DNA of 9,473 nt from an uncultured Bacilli bacterium. Its GTDB lineage: Bacteria; Bacillota_I; Bacilli_A; RF39; UBA660. Shown here piece after piece: positions 5,777-9,473 of this stretch. The notes under the pieces were generated by a model. The model did not search any database and was not told the origin of the DNA. It worked only from the letters and a program-made list of their open reading frames with translations. Both the position numbers and the translations under genes were made by a program. Within the stretch, counting starts at the first letter, position 1. Each line of letters begins with the position of its first letter. Location: assembly GCA_947598455.1 (NCBI GenBank), contig CANQFI010000066.1, forward strand, positions 1 through 9,473, read 5' to 3'.

Positions 5777-6781
5777 CTAATAAAGTTCATCACTACTAGT
5801 TGCATTTAATGTAAGATCTGCAAATGCACCTTTTAAATATAAAGGATAAGCGGCTGCTCCTATCATAGCTGCATTATCAGTACAATAAAGCATTCTTGGA
5901 ACACTTAAAGTTATTTGATATTGATCAGCTAGTTTTTGAATTTCGCCACGGAGAAATTTATTAGCAGAAACACCACCAGCTATTATCATATTTTTAACAT
6001 TGTATTTTTTTATAGCAAGTTCACTTTTACGAACAAGTTCATCAACAGCAGTATCTTGAAAGCTACGTGCTAAATCAGCTTTTCTTATTTCATGACCTCT
6101 TTGTGTTTCATTATGAACTAAGTTGATAATACTACTTTTTAAACCACTAAAGCTCATATTAAATGAGTCATCATTCATGGGAATTGGTAAGTCATAAGTA
6201 TGATTACCTTCTAAAGCCATTTTTTCGACATTAGGGCCACCTGGATATTTTAAATCTAGGACACGAGCAACTTTATCATAGCATTCACCTATAGCATCAT
6301 CTAAAGTACCACCAATATGTTCAAATTCATAATCGCCTTTCATTAAGATTAAATCAGTATGTCCACCACTGACAACTAGAGCAAGTAGTGGATAAGTCAT
6401 AGGTTGTTCTAAGTTATTAGCATAGATATGCCCAGCAATATGATTAACGGCAATTAGGGGTTTTTTATAGATTAATGATAGAGTTTTAGCAAATTCAACA
6501 CCGACTAAAAGACTACCAAGTAAGCCTGGCGAATAAGTTACAGCAATAGCATCAATATCATCCATAGTCATTTTTGATTTAATTAGGGTTTCTTCTAGAA
6601 CCATTGTAATATTTTCCGTATGCATACGAGATGCTATTTCGGGAACAACACCACCAAATTCAGCATGAGTATCCATTTGGGTTAAGACAGTTAGTTCAAC
6701 ACATTCTGTACCATTTTTGATAATAGCAATGCTTGTTTCATCACAAGAAGTTTCAATTGCTAATATATTAACATCTTTCAT
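5777..6781 (-). CDS. tsaD: tRNA N6-adenosine threonylcarbamoyltransferase TsaD
   Basis: TsaD moves the threonylcarbamoyl group from its AMP adduct to A37 of ANN-decoding tRNAs, working with TsaB and TsaE in the cytosol. The 334-residue protein is full length. It has the ASKHA start AIETSCDETS (8-17), the metal-binding NHIAGH (113-118, His114 and His118), SGGHT (138-142), GGTLDDAIGECYDK (157-170), FSGLKS (211-216), IAGGVSAN (267-274) and the metal ligand Asp302 in CTDNAAMIGAAA. It begins two bases after the rimI stop and is the last gene of tsaB-rimI-tsaD. The stop is TAG. Confidence 0.98.
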   Translation of the reverse strand: MKDVNILAIETSCDETSIAIIKNGTECVELTVLTQMDTHAEFGGVVPEIASRMHTENITMVLEETLIKSKMTMDDIDAIAVTYSPGLLGSLLVGVEFAKTLSLIYKKPLIAVNHIAGHIYANNLEQPMTYPLLALVVSGGHTDLILMKGDYEFEHIGGTLDDAIGECYDKVARVLDLKYPGGPNVEKMALEGNHTYDLPIPMNDDSFNMSFSGLKSSIINLVHNETQRGHEIRKADLARSFQDTAVDELVRKSELAIKKYNVKNMIIAGGVSANKFLRGEIQKLADQYQITLSVPRMLYCTDNAAMIGAAAYPLYLKGAFADLTLNATSSDELY

Positions 6782-6783
6782 TA

Positions 6784-7203
6784 TTATACATCTCTTTCCA
6801 TAATAATTGCTGTATCAGATCCATAATATTTAGGACGACGATTAATTTCTTTAAAACCATTTTTTAAGTATAGATTAATCGCTTTTTCATTATGTTCATT
6901 AACTTCTAACATTATTTTTTCGACATCAGTAAAGTTATTTAAAATATATGTAATAAGACTTGTGGCAATTCCTTTACGACGATATTTTTCATCAACAACA
7001 ATATTTATTATATCAATTGTTTCATACATTTTATTTATATGTATAAAACCTACTAATAATTCTTTTTCATAATAGCCAAATAAGCTATCATATGAGGAAT
7101 TTATTAATTTTTCTATTTGATATAACTTAGCAAAATTTTTATTAATAATTAAACCTAATTCATTAAATCTTTCTTTATCTTTTAATTCTATATTATTTAT
7201 CAT
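6784..7203 (-). CDS. rimI: GNAT N-acetyltransferase, RimI-like
   Basis: The 139-residue GNAT protein has the acetyl-CoA loop VDEKYRRKGIATSL (70-83, RRKGIA pyrophosphate-binding turn) and the RimI-type segment LEVNEHNEKAINLYLKNGF (99-117) with E100, N105 and Y112. The end RRPKYYGSDTAIIMERD also follows the RimI pattern. RimI acetylates the N-terminal alanine of ribosomal protein S18 and is often encoded between tsaB and tsaD, as here. The N-terminal 45 residues are divergent, so other N-terminal acetyltransferase activity is possible. Its ATG overlaps the end of tsaB by 11 bases. Confidence 0.86.
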   Translation of the reverse strand: MINNIELKDKERFNELGLIINKNFAKLYQIEKLINSSYDSLFGYYEKELLVGFIHINKMYETIDIINIVVDEKYRRKGIATSLITYILNNFTDVEKIMLEVNEHNEKAINLYLKNGFKEINRRPKYYGSDTAIIMERDV

Positions 7204-7765
7204 TTAAAGCACTTATTCCTTTAATATATAGTGGTTTAACTTCATGAGGATTTAAAGTATTTAAAGTTATTGCATAGTTATATACTTTTTCATAATCAAT
7301 GTCTACATCAGTTATTACTTGATGAGTTTGTTTATATTCTTGATAAGCAGTTTTATTTAAATATGTTATTTCATCTATTTGGTTATTATTTTGGTCAAAA
7401 GTACCTACAAAAGCTCCATTACGATCTTCTAAAGCGACACATTTGTTAGCACCAGGAAGATTTAAACTTAATATAAGTAAGGAGTTTAAAGTACGAATTG
7501 GAATGTTTAAGCAATAAGCAATTGTCTTTGCTATAGTAACGGCAATACGTTCACCGGTAAACGAACCAGGACCATTAACAACTATAACAGAGTTAAGTTC
7601 ATTAATATCTATTTTGGCTTTAACTAAAGCTTTTTCTAAAGTAGGCATAGTTATTTCACTATGTTTGTTTTGAGATTCAAGTATTTCTTTAGTTATTATA
7701 TGACCATCTTTGTAGATAATTATGGTTACTTTAGCATCATGAGTATCAATAAATAATGTGTACAT
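7193..7765 (-). CDS. tsaB: t6A biosynthesis scaffold protein TsaB
   Basis: TsaB is the inactive TsaD paralogue that forms the TsaB-TsaD core of the t6A machinery. The 190-residue protein begins MYTLFIDTHDAK, keeps the KHSE stretch (34-37), carries the hallmark GPGSFTGERIA (65-75) and ends with the VKPLYIKG motif. It lacks the metal-binding His pair of TsaD, as expected. It is shorter than the roughly 230 residues common in E. coli and Bacillus, with the loss in the C-terminal half. The start is the ATG at 7765 with AGAGGTGG five bases upstream. The in-frame GTG nine bases earlier lies within that site. It heads a unit with its own extended -10 promoter. Confidence 0.94.
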   Translation of the reverse strand: MYTLFIDTHDAKVTIIIYKDGHIITKEILESQNKHSEITMPTLEKALVKAKIDINELNSVIVVNGPGSFTGERIAVTIAKTIAYCLNIPIRTLNSLLILSLNLPGANKCVALEDRNGAFVGTFDQNNNQIDEITYLNKTAYQEYKQTHQVITDVDIDYEKVYNYAITLNTLNPHEVKPLYIKGISALNDK

Positions 7766-7786
7766 AAGTACCACCTCTCGTGCCTT

Positions 7787-7795
7787 ATTATAACA
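7787..7795 (-). promoter_or_regulatory. Extended -10 promoter of tsaB-rimI-tsaD
   Basis: TGTTATAAT on the minus strand is a TGn-extended -10 element, which does not need a strong -35, and none is seen. It lies immediately after the tsaE terminator and 21 bases before the tsaB ATG, predicting a leader of about 15 bases. Confidence 0.65.
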
Positions 7796-7805
7796 TATTT
7801 AAGGC

Positions 7806-7830
7806 AAAAGAAAAAACTCTTTCGAGTTTT
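7806..7830 (-). terminator. Intrinsic terminator of tsaE
   Basis: On the minus strand AAAACTC and GAGTTTT (7824-7830 with 7813-7819) form a 7-bp stem closed by a GAAA tetraloop, followed by TTCTTTT. The tsaE stop codon overlaps the foot of the first arm. Confidence 0.8.
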
Positions 7831-8281
7831 ATAGAACAGCTTCACATAAGTCTTCGTAGGCTTGACCATGTGGAGTAAATATTAAAAGTCTAGTGTCATC
7901 ATCAACTATTTTTAATTTGATATCTAGTCTTTCTTCTGGTAGTTGATCTTCGATCATTTCTGGCCATTCAATTATACATACGCCATCTTGATTTAAATAA
8001 TCAGTTAAACCAAATTCATCATTAGAATTATCTAATCTATATACATCCATATGGAATAAAGGCATTTCACCATCCAGATATTCTTTTACTAAACTAAATG
8101 TAGGACTTGTTATTGTATCTTTTATTCCTAAGGCTTTAGCAAAACCTTTAGCAAAAACAGTCTTACCACTACCTAGTTCACCATCTAAGCAGATAATCAT
8201 TCCAGGGAATTTTTCACTTTCGATATTTTCGGCAATTTCCATTGTATCTTGTTCACTTCTTGAAGTATATTTATAGTTCAT
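7829..8281 (-). CDS. tsaE: tRNA t6A biosynthesis ATPase TsaE
   Basis: TsaE is the P-loop ATPase that binds the TsaB-TsaD complex and is needed for repeated rounds of t6A synthesis. The 150-residue protein is full length, with Walker A GELGSGKT (34-41), the switch region TSPTFSLVKEY (58-68), HMDVYRL (77-83) and IIEWPE (103-108), all typical. The ATG at 8281 has AGGTGATAATAATG, the same 14 bases found at the response-regulator start. The upstream in-frame GTG is inside that ribosome binding site and is not used here. Unlike in many Bacilli it is not co-transcribed directly with tsaB, because a terminator and a new promoter lie between. Confidence 0.97.
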   Translation of the reverse strand: MNYKYTSRSEQDTMEIAENIESEKFPGMIICLDGELGSGKTVFAKGFAKALGIKDTITSPTFSLVKEYLDGEMPLFHMDVYRLDNSNDEFGLTDYLNQDGVCIIEWPEMIEDQLPEERLDIKLKIVDDDTRLLIFTPHGQAYEDLCEAVL

Positions 8282-8298
8282 TATTATCACCTAAATAG

Positions 8299-8328
8299 AT
8301 TATAACAATAGTGAAAAGTATATTTCAA
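8299..8328 (-). promoter_or_regulatory. Promoter of tsaE
   Basis: On the minus strand TTGAAA (8328-8323) and TATAAT (8304-8299) are separated by 18 bases, and TGT before the -10 makes it TGn-extended. This is the best SigA-type promoter in the window. The predicted start leaves a leader of only about 11 bases before the tsaE ATG. Confidence 0.75.
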
Positions 8329-8349
8329 TATATATATGAAAAATTTACA

Positions 8350-9321
8350 TTAAAATTCTTTTAAGCATTCATTTATTTTATTATAAATTAGGTTGGCACC
8401 TTCTGTTGTATAATGCACACCATCGGTGGTTAAGTTATCAAAGTTTCCGCGTTTTGTAAATTCACTATAAGTATCACAATATTTAACATTACTATATCCT
8501 GATGAAAAAGTATTTTTTAATGTATTATTTAGCTCACTGATACGTGAATTATTACATTTTTCGTAACCACATGGATTGACACTAACAATTAATATGTCGG
8601 CTTTGTTATTAACGCGATTGATGGCATTTTGGTATGCGCCAATCCAATCTTGACCTAAATTGTTAACACCATAATTTAGTACTAAATTATAACGATGAGA
8701 TGAATCTGCATTAATGTGATTTAGTGCTTTGTTAAGATCTACTTGAAATTCATTCATTGCACCTCCACCAGTTGCAAATAATTTATCTGTATCTCTAAGT
8801 TGTAACTGATAAGAGTATTGGACTGTTCTAGAATCACCAACAAAGACAGTACCATATCCTGGCAAACCTTGATTATCTTCTCTTTCGACTTTAATACTAT
8901 CTCTAATATTTTGTTCTTTTTCATTACGTTCTTCATTTGCTTTATTTAGTTCATCACGTTCTTTAGCAGCTTCTTCTTCAGACTTTTGTTTTTCTAACTC
9001 TTTATAATGTTCAATTTTATCAACACTTGAATTTGTAAAACATTGTGATATTTCTAAACCAGATAAATCTACGATATCCGTGAAGATAAAATTTAAAATT
9101 GAAGGTAGCAAAAAGACAACAATAGCTGCTATTGCTGATTTTACCATTTTACCAACTGTTTCATTAAGTTTTTCTCCAGATGTGATAACAGGGAATAAGA
9201 TAAAGATAAACCTTATCATTAGTATAATTGGAACTAAAATACATATTATATTAAATGCGTATTTTAGAATTAAAAATACTGTTAACACATTCGGATTTGT
9301 GCATATATTTCCTAAATCCAT
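8350..9321 (-). CDS. Membrane-anchored SGNH/GDSL-family hydrolase
   Basis: With the start at 9321 the protein has 323 residues. Two hydrophobic segments (about 13-46 and 61-83) are joined by a short polar loop (SGEKLNETVGK). A highly charged stretch, probably coiled coil, follows at 101-145, then an SGNH hydrolase domain from about 155: GDS (162-164, Ser164), GGG (185-187), GVNN (218-221, Asn220) and DGVH (300-303, Asp300 and His303). The family cleaves acyl or acetyl esters on lipids, sugars or cell-wall polymers. The most likely topology places the hydrolase outside the membrane, which is an inference. The N-terminal part recalls two-helix VirB2/TrbC-like proteins only in shape. An ATG at 9402 in the same frame lies inside a terminator and upstream of the promoter, so it is rejected. 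The ribosome binding site GTGAT is weak. Confidence 0.85.
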   Translation of the reverse strand: MDLGNICTNPNVLTVFLILKYAFNIICILVPIILMIRFIFILFPVITSGEKLNETVGKMVKSAIAAIVVFLLPSILNFIFTDIVDLSGLEISQCFTNSSVDKIEHYKELEKQKSEEEAAKERDELNKANEERNEKEQNIRDSIKVEREDNQGLPGYGTVFVGDSRTVQYSYQLQLRDTDKLFATGGGAMNEFQVDLNKALNHINADSSHRYNLVLNYGVNNLGQDWIGAYQNAINRVNNKADILIVSVNPCGYEKCNNSRISELNNTLKNTFSSGYSNVKYCDTYSEFTKRGNFDNLTTDGVHYTTEGANLIYNKINECLKEF

Positions 9322-9336
9322 AATAATCACAATAAT

Positions 9337-9365
9337 ATTATAAATTAAATAATAAATTAAGTAAA
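9337..9365 (-). promoter_or_regulatory. Promoter of the SGNH hydrolase gene
   Basis: On the minus strand TTTACT (9365-9360) and TATAAT (9342-9337) are spaced by 17 bases. The predicted start, near 9330, lies only about 9 bases before the chosen ATG and well downstream of the alternative ATG at 9402. Confidence 0.65.
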
Positions 9366-9373
9366 GTGAACAT

Positions 9374-9399
9374 AAAAAAGACTTGCCTAATAGCAAGTC
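9374..9399 (-). terminator. Intrinsic terminator after the 5S rRNA
   Basis: On the minus strand GACTTGC and GCAAGTC (9393-9399 with 9380-9386) form a perfect 7-bp stem with a 6-base loop, followed by T6. Its position between the 5S-like sequence and the hydrolase promoter marks it as the end of the rRNA operon. Confidence 0.85.
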
Positions 9400-9417
9400 C
9401 ATTTTACCATTTTATAG

Positions 9418-9439
9418 AAAAAAAAAGGGCAAAAAAAAA
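9418..9439 (-). terminator. Double T9 tract directly after the 5S rRNA
   Basis: On the minus strand T9, GCCC and T9 follow immediately after the 5S-like end. There is no separate hairpin, but the closing helix of 5S rRNA would sit just before the first T-run and could serve as the stem. It may be a first termination point backed up by the hairpin 20 bases on. Confidence 0.45.
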
Positions 9440-9473
9440 TTGGCGACTACCTATTTTTGCGTTAGCTATCGTC
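9440..9473 (-). rRNA. rrf: 3' end of 5S rRNA (partial, cut by the window edge)
   Basis: Read on the minus strand this begins GACGATAGCTAACGC and ends AATAGGTAGTCGCCAA, which lines up with the usual 5S 3' end (cGATGGTAGT ... GAGAGTAGGTCGTCGCCA). The part between the two conserved blocks is short, which would mean a reduced helix IV arm. Only about 34 bases are visible, so the match rests on memory of the conserved ends. The following terminators and lack of any reading frame fit. Confidence 0.72.

Noticed and set aside
8311..8341. Further TTTCAY motifs upstream of tsaE (8316-8311 and 8341-8336, minus strand)
   Set aside because: They are 25 bases apart, not a multiple of 11, and a standard -35/-10 promoter explains the region, so I do not count them as regulator sites.
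8350..8364. AT-only hairpin TTAAAA/TTTTAA at the hydrolase stop codon
   Set aside because: Six A-T pairs with a 3-base loop and no clear T-run right after; too weak to call a terminator.
8754..8936. Minus-strand frame of 60 codons within the SGNH hydrolase gene
   Set aside because: It lies in another frame of a gene with intact catalytic motifs and reads as low-complexity Lys/Ile sequence.
9080..9343. Plus-strand hydrophobic frame of 87 codons
   Set aside because: It is the antisense of the hydrolase membrane helices; the complement of a hydrophobic, AT-rich segment commonly gives such a frame. It also runs across the hydrolase promoter.
1..9473. Search for tRNA genes, CRISPR arrays, insertion sequences and riboswitches
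   Set aside because: I saw no regularly spaced long repeats, transposase motifs, cloverleaf-like sequences or long structured leaders; the intergenic gaps are mostly too short for them.

Overview
The window is AT-rich, with short intergenic gaps, Shine-Dalgarno sites of the AGGTG/GAGG type, simple T-tract hairpin terminators and small versions of core proteins. Together these suggest a small-genome, low-GC Firmicute or Mollicute-like bacterium (Bacilli/Erysipelotrichia/RF39-type). That placement is an inference from style and protein similarity, not from a marker search. Trp is read from TGG where I checked it, and all twelve stop codons I can read are TAA or TAG.

Almost everything is on the minus strand and is read here from right to left. 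The right edge carries what looks like the 3' end of a 5S rRNA, then poly-T tracts and a hairpin terminator. Next comes a membrane-anchored SGNH/GDSL hydrolase with its own promoter. A tRNA N6-threonylcarbamoyladenosine (t6A) cluster follows: tsaE as a single-gene unit closed by a terminator, then tsaB-rimI-tsaD packed tightly behind a second promoter. Two pairs follow: an NAD(P)-dependent epimerase/dehydratase-like protein with a patatin-like phospholipase, and a YebC-family protein with a Nudix hydrolase. The last unit is an OmpR-family response regulator and its overlapping histidine kinase gene.

The left edge holds the last 17 codons of an unrecognised plus-strand gene that converges on the kinase gene. 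Between them lie two back-to-back terminators, one for each strand, and about 185 bases with no credible protein gene.

The most interesting signal is an 11-bp-periodic TTTCAY/CTTCAC direct-repeat motif that resembles OmpR/PhoB-type half-sites. It occurs twice just upstream of the response-regulator -10 box and three times just past the kinase stop codon. The second array sits before a -10-like sequence and about 140-170 bases ahead of a good minus-strand terminator. This is compatible with a short, unannotated RNA controlled by the neighbouring two-component system. The rest of the gene content is mostly ordinary housekeeping. The membrane-SGNH fusion and the epimerase-patatin pair are the less ordinary protein findings.
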